A stretch of 15,607 nucleotides of DNA from Cyclobacteriaceae bacterium. GTDB taxonomy: Bacteria; Bacteroidota; Bacteroidia; Cytophagales; Cyclobacteriaceae. Under the pieces are notes generated by a model. That model made no database searches, was not told the DNA's origin, and was given only the letters and a program-made list of their open reading frames with translations. The DNA lies in the NCBI GenBank assembly GCA_013140395.1, contig JABFSY010000433.1, forward strand, positions 1 to 15,607, in the 5' to 3' direction. Below are positions 6,234-13,916 of this stretch, one piece after another (positions within the stretch are counted from its first letter, which is position 1; each line of letters opens with the position of its first letter). The position numbers were made by a program, and so were the translations under genes.

Positions 6234-8489
6234 ATGGATAGTTATTTACAAACCTTAAATGAACCTCAACTCGAGGCCGTCCTCAATACCGATGGTCCTT
6301 GCATGTTGATTGCTGGCGCAGGGTCTGGCAAAACCCGCGTGCTCACCTACCGCATAGCCAACCTCATGCAGGGTCACCAAGTCGATCCTTTCAACATCAT
6401 GGCGCTGACCTTCACCAACAAGGCCGCCAAGGAAATGCGTGATCGGATTGAAGTAGTCGTTGGAGCCGATGCGAAAAACCTATGGATGGGTACATTCCAC
6501 TCTGTATTTGCTCGAATTTTACGTGCTGAGGCGCATCATTTAGGATATCCCAATAACTTCACCATCTACGACACAGACGACTCTAAATCGTTGCTAAGAT
6601 CGATCGTGAAGGAGATGGGTCTAGACGAAACACAGTACAAAGTCAACACGGTCTACAACCGCATTTCATCGGCTAAAAACAAACTTATTTCCTGGCAAGA
6701 ATACCTGGTTCACCCCATCATTATGGCGGATGACGCATCAAACATGCGCCCTGAGATCGGAAACATCTACAAGGCGTATGCACTCAGGTGCTTTAAATCG
6801 GGCGCCATGGACTTTGATGATCTTTTGTTCAATACGGACAAGCTATTCAAAGAACATCTGGACGTATTGAACAAATACCAACAGCGGTTTCATTATGTAT
6901 TAGTCGATGAGTTTCAAGACACCAACCTGTGCCAGTACTTCATTGTTAGAAAACTAGCAGCAGTTCGGCAAAATGTTTGCGTGGTAGGTGACGATGCACA
7001 AAGCATCTATGGCTTTCGAGGCGCAGATATTAGCAACATCCTAAATTTTGAGAAAGACTACCCAGATCTGCGTATTATCAAATTGGAACAGAACTACCGC
7101 TCCACCAAGACAATTGTTGAAGCTGCCAATTCGGTGATCTCCAAAAATAAAGCGCAACTTCCCAAAAATGTTTGGACAGCCAATGACGATGGCAGTTTGG
7201 TGGAGTTGATCAAATCGGTGTCAGACAATGAGGAAGGCAGGCTCGTAGCCTCTTCCATTTTTGAAGAAAAAATGCAACACCAATGGAAGTTTAGCGACTT
7301 CGTGATTCTCTATCGAACCAATAGTCAGTCGCGTGCCATTGAAGAAGCCCTCAGAAGAATGAACATCAAATACAAAGTGGTGGGCGGTCTTTCATTCTAT
7401 CAGCGCAAAGAAATAAAGGATCTACTTGCCTACTTACGTTTTTCATTGAATCAGCAAGATGAAGCTTCCTTTAGACGAGTTATCAATTTACCCAAGCGCG
7501 GTATCGGTGATACAACCATTGATAAAATCATTGTAGCTGCCAACGATCATGCTATATCCATTTGGGAAGTGGTACAGAACGCAAGCTCATTTTTGGGCGG
7601 GCGAGCCGCGAATCCCATCGATGATTTTGTCACCAAGATAAAACGTTTCGCCATTGAAATCCAGAACAAAGACGCCTACGAAGCGGCTGCAGAAATCGCA
7701 AAAGCTTCCGGTCTTCTAAAAGAACTTTATGAAGATAAAACAGTCGAGGGATTAAGTCGATACGAAAACGTTCAGGAACTCCTAAACGCCATTAAAGAGT
7801 ATGTGGACGATCCTGAAAAAGAAGATAAAAGTCTCGGGGCTTTTCTACAGGAAGTTTCGCTCGTGACCGGTCAAGACGAGAATAAAGATAACGACCCTGA
7901 CAAGGTCACGTTGATGACGATCCACATGGCCAAGGGATTGGAATTTAAGAACGTTTATATTGTTGGCTTGGAGGAGGACCTGTTCCCTTCGCAGATGATG
8001 TTGAGTAGCCGAGCGGAATTAGAAGAAGAACGGAGACTATTTTATGTTGCCATCACACGGGCTCAACAAAAGCTGTTTTTATCATACGCACTTACGCGGT
8101 ATCGCTTTGGTCGTTTGAAGAATTGCGAGCCTAGTCGTTTTCTTGACGATATCGATAAGCGGTTTATCAAAATTAGCACCCGTTTTGGAGGAGTAGATTC
8201 TACCCCTAACCCCAACTATGCAAAGAGTCTGGTATCGGGCATAAAAAAGACCATCAGCACTCAGCCGGTTCAGCGGGCTGTAGCCTATAAACCGGCAGCA
8301 GATTTCACTCCAAGTGATACCAAAGGGCTTTTGGAAGGGATGAAAGTAGAGCATCCGAAATTTGGCTTTGGCACGGTAGTAAAATTGGAGGAAGTGGGTG
8401 CTGAACGAAAGGCCAAGATCAACTTTACTGATTTTGGCGAGAAGACCTTATTGCTTAGTTTTGCTAAGTTAAAAATACACGAGAATTAG
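6234..8489 (+). CDS. pcrA: ATP-dependent DNA helicase, PcrA/UvrD family
   Basis: This 751-residue protein is a complete superfamily 1A 3'-5' DNA helicase, within the normal length of PcrA/UvrD. Motifs appear in order: the Q motif LNEPQLEAV at 8-16, Walker A AGAGSGKT at 27-34, Walker B VDEFQDT from residue 224, motif III VVGDDAQSIYGFRGAD, motif IV LEQNYRST, motif V TIHMAKGLEFKNVYIVGLEE and motif VI RRLFYVAITRAQ. The end (about residue 700 on: GMKVEHPKFGFGTVVKLE) is the Tudor-like domain that in PcrA and UvrD contacts RNA polymerase. It works in nucleotide excision repair, mismatch repair, transcription-coupled repair and removal of RecA filaments. No strong promoter is evident upstream; TAACTTG near 6214 is only a near match. 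DUF4290 follows after 6 nt. Confidence 0.95.
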   Translation: MDSYLQTLNEPQLEAVLNTDGPCMLIAGAGSGKTRVLTYRIANLMQGHQVDPFNIMALTFTNKAAKEMRDRIEVVVGADAKNLWMGTFHSVFARILRAEAHHLGYPNNFTIYDTDDSKSLLRSIVKEMGLDETQYKVNTVYNRISSAKNKLISWQEYLVHPIIMADDASNMRPEIGNIYKAYALRCFKSGAMDFDDLLFNTDKLFKEHLDVLNKYQQRFHYVLVDEFQDTNLCQYFIVRKLAAVRQNVCVVGDDAQSIYGFRGADISNILNFEKDYPDLRIIKLEQNYRSTKTIVEAANSVISKNKAQLPKNVWTANDDGSLVELIKSVSDNEEGRLVASSIFEEKMQHQWKFSDFVILYRTNSQSRAIEEALRRMNIKYKVVGGLSFYQRKEIKDLLAYLRFSLNQQDEASFRRVINLPKRGIGDTTIDKIIVAANDHAISIWEVVQNASSFLGGRAANPIDDFVTKIKRFAIEIQNKDAYEAAAEIAKASGLLKELYEDKTVEGLSRYENVQELLNAIKEYVDDPEKEDKSLGAFLQEVSLVTGQDENKDNDPDKVTLMTIHMAKGLEFKNVYIVGLEEDLFPSQMMLSSRAELEEERRLFYVAITRAQQKLFLSYALTRYRFGRLKNCEPSRFLDDIDKRFIKISTRFGGVDSTPNPNYAKSLVSGIKKTISTQPVQRAVAYKPAADFTPSDTKGLLEGMKVEHPKFGFGTVVKLEEVGAERKAKINFTDFGEKTLLLSFAKLKIHEN
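8434..8463 (+). promoter_or_regulatory. Possible internal promoter for DUF4290-murA inside pcrA
   Basis: TTG at 8434-8436 and TAGTTTTG at 8456-8463 are 19 nt apart, an exact fit to the Bacteroidota consensus. The elements lie in the last 20 codons of the helicase gene. Transcription would start near 8467, about 29 nt before the DUF4290 ATG. The -7 element also forms the loop of a 5-bp hairpin (8454-8468, CTTAG/CTAAG). Confidence 0.45.
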
Positions 8490-8495
8490 CATTTC

Positions 8496-9203
8496 ATGAT
8501 TGGAGAATACAATACACAGCGCGAGGGCATCATTCTAAAGGAATATGGCCGCAATGTTCAAAAGTTAGTCAACTATATCCGCACAATTCCTGAAAAGGAA
8601 AAAAGGACGAAAATGGCCACTACACTAATCGAATTGATCAAGCAGCTCGCACCAGTGGTGAAAGAACCACATGAAAACCCGCAGCGGATGTGGGACGATC
8701 TTTATATCATTGCTGATTTTAACTTATATATAGACAATCCTTTCACGACTCCTGATCGCACCATTCTTTTTAAGAAGCCTCGTAAAATGGAGTACCCACA
8801 AAGCGAGGTGCGTTTTAAACATTACGGTAAGAATGTAGAAAGACTTATTAAGGAAGCCATAAAGAAAGAAGATCCACAAGAGCGTGAAGAAGCTTCCATC
8901 TACTTAGGCAAACTGATGAAGACTTTTCACAGTAACTGGAATAAAGAAACATTGGATGATTCTGTGATTGTAAAAGATCTCAAAAATCTATCCCAAGGAA
9001 AACTAGTTCTCGATCTTGAAAAAGTACGCGAGGAGAATTTGTTTGAGAAACTTTATCGCGAACGAAAAACGCCAAGACCTAATGATAATAGAGATAACAG
9101 AGAAGGCGGACGTGACAACAACAATAATAATCGCAATCGCAATCCGCGCTTTCATAAGAATCGAAGAGGTAACAACAATCCCCACCGCAGAAGAGATCAA
9201 TGA
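8496..9203 (+). CDS. DUF4290 domain-containing protein
   Basis: This 235-residue protein belongs to DUF4290, a family essentially confined to Bacteroidota and commonly found directly before murA, as here. The conserved N-terminal part starts with the EYNTQREGIILKEYGRNVQK segment. The WDDLYIIADF stretch and a second KHYGKNVERLIKEA repeat-like segment follow, suggesting a mainly helical fold with two related halves (KEYGRNVQKLV versus KHYGKNVERLI). From about residue 190 the tail becomes a low-complexity Asn/Arg/Asp-rich segment with a run of five Asn and a basic end, which looks disordered and could bind nucleic acid or another anionic partner (inference). Its function is unknown. It starts 6 nt after pcrA, and its stop overlaps the murA ATG by 4 nt, indicating coupling to peptidoglycan precursor synthesis. 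Confidence 0.88.
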   Translation: MIGEYNTQREGIILKEYGRNVQKLVNYIRTIPEKEKRTKMATTLIELIKQLAPVVKEPHENPQRMWDDLYIIADFNLYIDNPFTTPDRTILFKKPRKMEYPQSEVRFKHYGKNVERLIKEAIKKEDPQEREEASIYLGKLMKTFHSNWNKETLDDSVIVKDLKNLSQGKLVLDLEKVREENLFEKLYRERKTPRPNDNRDNREGGRDNNNNNRNRNPRFHKNRRGNNNPHRRRDQ

Positions 9204-10506
9204 GTTCATTCAAAATTAAAGGCGGTCAAAAGTTAAAGGGAGAGATCACACCTCAAGGCGCCAAAAACGAAGCTCTACAAGTTATTTGCGTGCCGCTTCT
9301 CACAAGCGAGCCAGTCACCATTCACAATGTGCCCGACATTCTGGACGTGAATAAATTAATAGAACTGGTTGGCGATCTAGGATGTAAAGTTGAAAAGCTA
9401 GGCACTGGTTCTTTTCGATTTACAGCAGCAAACATAAATACTGATTTTTTAAAAACGGAAGTTTACCGGAAGAAAGCAGCCGCACTGCGTGGCTCGGTCA
9501 TGTTGCTTGGCCCAATCTTGGCACGGTTTGGCGAGGCCAATATTCCAAAGCCCGGTGGTGATAAAATAGGACGTAGAAGACTAGACACCCACTTTATTGG
9601 TTTTCAAAACCTAGGGGCAAAATTCAACTACAATGCGGACGAGAATCTTTACAATATTGACGCCTCTCATCTGAAAGGATGCTACATGCTGCTGGATGAG
9701 GCATCTGTTACAGGAACCGCCAATATCATAATGGCTGCTGTGTTGGCGAAAGGAACGACTACCATCTACAACGCTGCCTGCGAACCTTATCTTCAACAGC
9801 TTTGCAATATGCTGAACCGGATGGGTGCCAGGATCAGTGGAATTGGATCCAACCTAATTTCGATTGAGGGTGTGGAAAAATTGCACGGAACCGAGCATAC
9901 TCTTCTCCCTGATATGATTGAAATCGGGAGTTTTATTGGGCTTGCGGCTATGACGCAATCGGAAGTGACAATTAAGAACTGTCGCATCGATATGCTGGGC
10001 ATCATTCCTGAAATATTCAGACGGCTGGGAATTAAAATGGAGTTTCGTGGAGATGATATTTACATCCCTTCGCAAGAGCGTTACGAAATAGAAACCTTTA
10101 TTGATGGCTCTATCCTAACAGTCGCAGATTCTCCTTGGCCCGGATTTACACCGGATCTACTAAGTATTGTTTTGGTTGTGGCAACTCAAGCAAAAGGCAA
10201 TGTGCTCATTCACCAAAAGATGTTTGAGAGTCGATTGTTCTTTGTCGATAAGCTAATTGACATGGTGCCCAGATTATTCTCTGCGATCCCCACCGAGCAA
10301 GTATTATGGGACTCGACCGGAAACAATTGCTCCGCGGCATCAAAATGTCATCGCCCGATATTCGTGCGGGAGTAGCGCTATTAATTGCTGCACTATCTGC
10401 CTCAGGAGAAAGTGAAATCTCAAATGTTGAACAGATAGATCGGGGCTATCAAAATATTGAAGGACGTTTGAAAAAATTGGGAGCCTTGATCGAGCGGGTT
10501 GCTTAA
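9200..10506 (+). CDS. murA: UDP-N-acetylglucosamine 1-carboxyvinyltransferase (MurA), with an apparent frameshift
   Basis: MurA transfers enolpyruvate from phosphoenolpyruvate to UDP-GlcNAc, the first committed step of peptidoglycan synthesis in the cytoplasm. The N-terminal GAKNEALQ holds the conserved Lys-Asn of the substrate site. The active loop reads [20 protein letters not shown], with Asp121 where E. coli MurA has Cys115, a change linked to fosfomycin insensitivity. The frame that starts at 9200 is MurA-like to about Asp-Met at 354-355 (10259-10264), then becomes unrelated and stops at 10375. The missing end, with [37 protein letters not shown] and [17 protein letters not shown], is intact in the -1 frame up to 10506. 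Adding one G to the GG at 10264-10265 restores Asp-Met-Gly-Ala-Gln-Ile-Ile and a 435-residue enzyme of normal length. A sequencing error is the simplest cause. It overlaps DUF4290 by 4 nt. Confidence 0.93.
10262..10267 (+). other. Site of the apparent one-base deletion in murA
   Basis: The bases ATGGTG should read ATGGGTG for MurA to stay in frame (Met-Gly-Ala-Gln). A G run is reduced from three to two, as in a homopolymer miscall. No X-XXY-YYZ slippery heptamer is present, which argues against programmed -1 frameshifting. Confidence 0.82.
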
Positions 10507-10516
10507 TTCACAATCG

Positions 10517-11182
10517 ATGACCAAGCTATTGACTTCGCTGTTGTTGGTTGGAATGTTATCTTCATGTGGTGGTTTGAAAAAAATCCCTGAATCACAATTG
10601 ATTCCTGGCTACTATGAGTTTAAGCAGCCAGGCGAACACTTTCGTAAAGTCTATGTAGATGTGGATCACGATTCAGTGACCATCGTTAGTACAGATCAAA
10701 CAATAGCGGTAGCTAATCCGAACAAGCAATCAGCAGATCAATTATTTCTAAAACGCAGCTTTGATGTGGACGTGCTTATTACTCCTTTTAAATTCAGGCC
10801 TTCGACCGCGAACTTTCCAGTTCAGCTAAATACAGATTTTAACGGTAATATTTTTTTAGGATATCGGCTTGATAGATTTCGAGTTCATTTTGATAAAAAT
10901 CCAGTTCGACAAACCAAGAAAATTCACCACCGGGCAATGACGGTCGGTGCTATTGGAGGATTTGGTACCGCCTTTGTGAGTCCTTGGACAACAAACTATA
11001 GAACGACTGATGAATACAATGCATTTATTTTAAGCCGTGGACTCGCAACGATGGTTGGGTTTAATAATCTGACAGTTGGACTGGGAATTGGTTGGGATTA
11101 TATCACCGATAGAGACAAAGACATCTGGATTTACCAAAACCAAGCTTGGTATGGCCTGACATTGAGTCTAAACTTGAATTGA
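10517..11182 (+). CDS. Predicted lipoprotein, function unknown
   Basis: This is a 221-residue protein that I cannot assign to a named family. From the ATG at 10517 it starts MTKLLTSLLLVGMLSSCGG, a lipoprotein signal peptide with lipobox Leu-Ser-Ser-Cys and the modified Cys at residue 17; an in-frame TTG at 10499 would only lengthen it. The residues after the Cys (GGLKKIPES) lack the early acidic cluster of a surface export signal as described in Bacteroidota, so a periplasm-facing position is more likely (inference). The rest is rich in alternating hydrophobic and polar residues. Near the C-terminus, GFNNLTVGLGIGWDYITD and WYGLTLSLNLN look like beta strands, suggesting a beta-rich or partial beta-barrel domain. 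It starts 10 nt after the restored murA end and may share its transcript. It converges with the flavoprotein gene, 16 nt apart. Confidence 0.75.
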   Translation: MTKLLTSLLLVGMLSSCGGLKKIPESQLIPGYYEFKQPGEHFRKVYVDVDHDSVTIVSTDQTIAVANPNKQSADQLFLKRSFDVDVLITPFKFRPSTANFPVQLNTDFNGNIFLGYRLDRFRVHFDKNPVRQTKKIHHRAMTVGAIGGFGTAFVSPWTTNYRTTDEYNAFILSRGLATMVGFNNLTVGLGIGWDYITDRDKDIWIYQNQAWYGLTLSLNLN

Positions 11183-11198
11183 TTGAACGCAAGTACTG

Positions 11199-12686
11199 CT
11201 AGAATACAATATCTTCGTAAACCCCACGTACATATCTTCTGCAAGAAAGTCTGCCTCGCAATGCAGAAGGTTTGAACATTGATTTTCCCATGAGCATTCG
11301 CACACACTCTTGAATGCCCTCGGTAATACTTGGATGGGGATGTACACACTCAGCTAATTCTTCAATCCCCTTATCCATGGAAATAAGCACTGCTACAGCC
11401 TGAATGGCACTACCGGCATGGAGACCCACAACCTTCATTCCCAATATTTTCATTGCATCGTCATTGGTCACCAGCAATTTTATGAAGCCTTGCGTATTTC
11501 GCTTTGCTATGGCCCGTGCAATCGTACTATATTCCAACGTAACCACTTTATACTCTATCCCCTTTTCTTGGGCATAAGTCTCATTTAGCCCCACTCCTGC
11601 CACTTCAGGATTTAAGAACATGATCGTGCTGATGTTTTCATAAACCAGCTTGCGATCAGGCTTACCAAAAATTCTTTCTACAGCATAGCGTCCTTCCAGC
11701 TCACCCACATTGACTAGTGAAATATCTGCAGTGAGATCTCCTACCGCGTAAATGTTCGAAATGTTGGTTTGGGTGTCGTTGTTATGAATGCCCCGCTTGG
11801 TGATATCAATGCCTACTTTATCGTCCCAAAGATCTTCCAGGTTTGCTACGCGCCCTACAGACACTAAGGCTTTTTCGACATTGAATGTTTCTTTACTGCC
11901 ATCCGTATACTCTAATTCGTATTCGACCCTCCCGTGAATGATTCGCATCCCCAACAGCTTGGAATTCCGGTGGATGAGAACTCCATTGTTTTCCATGTTG
12001 CGCTCTATAATGTCGACCACATCTTTATCTTCGAAAGGAAGAATGCGATCACCTTTGTCAATCAGATTGACTTTTGTTTTACCAAATCCACTAAATATAG
12101 TAGCGTACTCGCAGCCAATAACCCCAGCACCAACAATCACCATACTCTCGGGAAAATCGGTCATACTCTCAATGCCTTCGCTTGTCATTACCAACTTTTC
12201 ATCGATGGGTAACTCAGGCAAGTACCGAGGTCTGCTTCCGGTGGCAAGAATTATATAATCTCCATATACTACTTCTTTTCGCGCTCCTACAGAAATTTCA
12301 ACCTCATGCTGTGAGAGAAGTCGTGCATCGCCTGTTTTAAACTCCAGCAAGTTGGCATAGGGCGAATGACGAAGTTGATCCATGTGTTCTTCCAACATCG
12401 ATTTTCTTTCCTCTACTGCTTTTCTCACTTCAGACTGGATTTCATCATAACTGATCGATGGTGCTTTTATGTTGTATCTCTTTAGGTTTTTTCGAAAAGC
12501 TGAGGCCTCGCGAGATAACTCCCACCAGGTTTTTGAAGACAAGGCACCGTTGGTAATACCTGCACCACCGACCTTATTCTTCTCCACGAGCAAAATTTTC
12601 TTCTTAAAATCAAGCGCGCGCATGGCAGCAGCATATCCAGAGGGCCCTGCGCCAATAATGATCAGATCAAATCGTTCCATAGACAT
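11199..12686 (-). CDS. FAD-dependent pyridine-nucleotide oxidoreductase, Lpd/SthA-like, lacking the redox cysteines
   Basis: This 495-residue protein has the full fold of the dihydrolipoamide dehydrogenase and soluble transhydrogenase family. The FAD motif IIGAGPSGYAAAMRA is at 10-24 and ATGSRPR at 148-154. The NAD(H) motif VGAGVIGCEYA spans 185-195, with Asp210 at the end of the next strand favouring NADH over NADPH. The second FAD motif is YAVGDLT. The dimer domain ends in VHPHPSITE, with His451 and Glu456 as in disulfide reductases. The active-site segment reads VGGAGITNGALSSKTWWE, where relatives have GGTCLNVGCIPSK, so both Cys positions are replaced (Gly43, Ala48). It therefore cannot use the usual disulfide chemistry. 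SthA keeps one of the two Cys, so a transhydrogenase or another NADH oxidase-like activity is possible but unproven. The start is the first ATG; MSMERFD could also begin at residue 3. Confidence 0.88.
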   Translation of the reverse strand: MSMERFDLIIIGAGPSGYAAAMRALDFKKKILLVEKNKVGGAGITNGALSSKTWWELSREASAFRKNLKRYNIKAPSISYDEIQSEVRKAVEERKSMLEEHMDQLRHSPYANLLEFKTGDARLLSQHEVEISVGARKEVVYGDYIILATGSRPRYLPELPIDEKLVMTSEGIESMTDFPESMVIVGAGVIGCEYATIFSGFGKTKVNLIDKGDRILPFEDKDVVDIIERNMENNGVLIHRNSKLLGMRIIHGRVEYELEYTDGSKETFNVEKALVSVGRVANLEDLWDDKVGIDITKRGIHNNDTQTNISNIYAVGDLTADISLVNVGELEGRYAVERIFGKPDRKLVYENISTIMFLNPEVAGVGLNETYAQEKGIEYKVVTLEYSTIARAIAKRNTQGFIKLLVTNDDAMKILGMKVVGLHAGSAIQAVAVLISMDKGIEELAECVHPHPSITEGIQECVRMLMGKSMFKPSALRGRLSCRRYVRGVYEDIVF

Positions 12687-12751
12687 AGACTAAAACAGTT
12701 AAAAAGTAAGATATTTGGCTGACAATAAAAACTCGAACTTAAATTAAGTCG

Positions 12752-13330
12752 ATGGAAGAGTTACTCGAATTAGATAAAAGGTTACTTCTGTTTCTAAATG
12801 GATGGAATAGCCCTTTTTTTGACTCCGTTATGTTAACGTTAACCGAGACATTTGTTTGGACACCACTATATGCCATTCTTATTTATTTGGTGATCAAAAT
12901 CTATGGAAAGTCAAGCATATGGATTCTATTGGGAGTAGCGCTAACTATTTTGTTGTGCGATCGTATTACCTCTGGGTTTATGAAACCTTTTTTTGCACGC
13001 CTCCGTCCCTCACACGAGCCTGGTCTAGAAGGTCTTCTTCATTTGGTAAATGACTATCGAGGTGGATTATATGGCTTCGCCTCGAGCCATGCAGCAGACA
13101 CATTTGGTGTTGCCATGTTTGTTTGGTTGTCCCTTAAAAAGTACTATCGATGGATCTGGGTCGTCTTTGTTTGGGCCGCCCTAATGACCTACACCCGAAT
13201 TTACCTGGGCGTTCACTATCCTTCAGATATTCTTGTCGGAGCCTTGATTGGGATGACGTTGGGATGGTTATCCTTCAAAGGAAGTTTCTACGTATGGAAC
13301 AAAAACAAAAAAGCCCCATTACTTTCGTAA
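12752..13330 (+). CDS. PAP2-family membrane phosphatase
   Basis: This 192-residue integral membrane protein has all three PAP2 phosphatase motifs. C1 is KPFFARLRP (Lys78, Arg85, Pro86). C2 is YGFASSHAAD (Ser112, His113), with Ser in place of the usual Pro-Ser-Gly-His start. C3 is RIYLGVHYPSD (Arg149, His155, Asp159). His113 and His155 are the expected nucleophile and base. About five hydrophobic segments are visible, near residues 22-45, 54-72, 114-128, 133-148 and 159-176, with the catalytic motifs expected on the periplasmic side. Such enzymes dephosphorylate undecaprenyl pyrophosphate, phosphatidic acid or lipid A phosphates; the substrate is not clear here. It is divergent from the flavoprotein gene across 65 nt with no convincing promoter element. 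Its last codons overlap a minus-strand terminator. Confidence 0.92.
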   Translation: MEELLELDKRLLLFLNGWNSPFFDSVMLTLTETFVWTPLYAILIYLVIKIYGKSSIWILLGVALTILLCDRITSGFMKPFFARLRPSHEPGLEGLLHLVNDYRGGLYGFASSHAADTFGVAMFVWLSLKKYYRWIWVVFVWAALMTYTRIYLGVHYPSDILVGALIGMTLGWLSFKGSFYVWNKNKKAPLLS

Positions 13331-13338
13331 AGGAGCCT
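13301..13338 (-). terminator. Intrinsic terminator for the minus-strand DUF937 gene
   Basis: Read on the minus strand, 13338-13327 pairs with 13322-13311 around a GAAA tetraloop. That gives 12 positions with one mismatch and two G-U wobbles, followed by TTTTTTGTTTTT (13312-13301). The wobbles would be A-C mismatches on the plus strand, so the hairpin favours the minus transcript. It begins 21 nt past the DUF937 stop and overlaps the stop codon and last codons of the convergent PAP2 gene. Confidence 0.7.
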
Positions 13339-13358
13339 GTTTAATAAGACTAGTAAAC

Positions 13359-13865
13359 CTATTTTTTTCCGAATATCCCACCTAGCATTCCGCCTAGTCC
13401 ACCCAAAGCACCTTTACCATCACCGCCAGCTACTTGCCCAATTAAACTACCTACATCTAGGCCACTATTCCCAGATACTGTTTTTAAAATTCCACCTAAG
13501 TCAAAGCTGCTGTCCGTGGGATCATTTGTTTTCGTCACCAACTGACTCATCACAGTAGGTAGTAAGCTAGAAGCCATGCTCTGTGCAGCTTGTGGAGATA
13601 TTCCAAATTTGGAAGCTACGCTACTGGCAACAGACGTAATCAATGAACTTATTATTGGATTACTGGTAAGCGAAGATCCCCCGCCCTGAAACAAACCAAC
13701 AAGTTGGGTCAAGTTACCTTGCTTTGCCTGAGATTGAAGTCCGTTGAATATCTGGGTAGCTACTTCTTGAATAGCTGCATTGTTGTGCTGGTTAGGAATC
13801 GCACTGTTGTTAACGATGGCTTTGCCAGCGTTTTGTTCCACCAATTTAATAAGTTGGTCAAGCAT
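13359..13865 (-). CDS. DUF937-like protein
   Basis: This 168-residue protein resembles the Bacteroidota DUF937-type proteins. It opens MLDQLIKLVEQNAGKAIVNN. A middle segment contains SKFGISPQAAQSMASSLLPT and VTKTNDPTDSSFDLGGILK, then a Gly-rich tail (GGLGGMLGGIFGKK). No signal peptide or membrane segment is evident, although the small and Gly residues are numerous. The function of the family is unknown. It follows the caspase gene on the same strand with a 51-nt gap that shows no promoter element, so cotranscription is likely. A probable terminator lies 21 nt downstream. I am fairly sure of the gene, less of the exact family name. Confidence 0.7.
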   Translation of the reverse strand: MLDQLIKLVEQNAGKAIVNNSAIPNQHNNAAIQEVATQIFNGLQSQAKQGNLTQLVGLFQGGGSSLTSNPIISSLITSVASSVASKFGISPQAAQSMASSLLPTVMSQLVTKTNDPTDSSFDLGGILKTVSGNSGLDVGSLIGQVAGGDGKGALGGLGGMLGGIFGKK

Positions 13866-13916
13866 AGATATTGTATTTAATTTAGTAAGTATTTCTCGAC
13901 TTAAGGAAGATTGTGC

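Noticed and set aside
10262..10270. Programmed -1 ribosomal frameshift in murA
   Set aside because: No slippery heptamer is present, and a single missing G in a G run explains the data more simply.
10306..10506. A separate small 66-residue protein starting at ATG 10306
   Set aside because: Its sequence is the conserved MurA C-terminus, so it is the displaced end of murA and not an independent gene.
11139..11150. Perfect 12-bp palindrome ACCAAGCTTGGT
   Set aside because: It lies inside the lipoprotein gene's coding sequence, has no loop or T-run, and I see no second copy; probably chance.
11237..11270. 8-bp inverted repeat CTTCTGCA/TGCAGAAG with an 18-nt loop, a possible terminator for the lipoprotein gene
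   Set aside because: No T-run follows on either side and it lies within the flavoprotein coding region.
11938..12258. Plus-strand open frame opposite the flavoprotein gene
   Set aside because: It is antisense to strongly conserved NAD-binding sequence and has no recognisable protein features; a shadow frame.
13337..13356. GTTTA/TAAAC repeat followed by a T-run as a plus-strand terminator for PAP2
   Set aside because: Only 5 AT-rich pairs and a long loop; the minus-strand hairpin next to it is far better supported.
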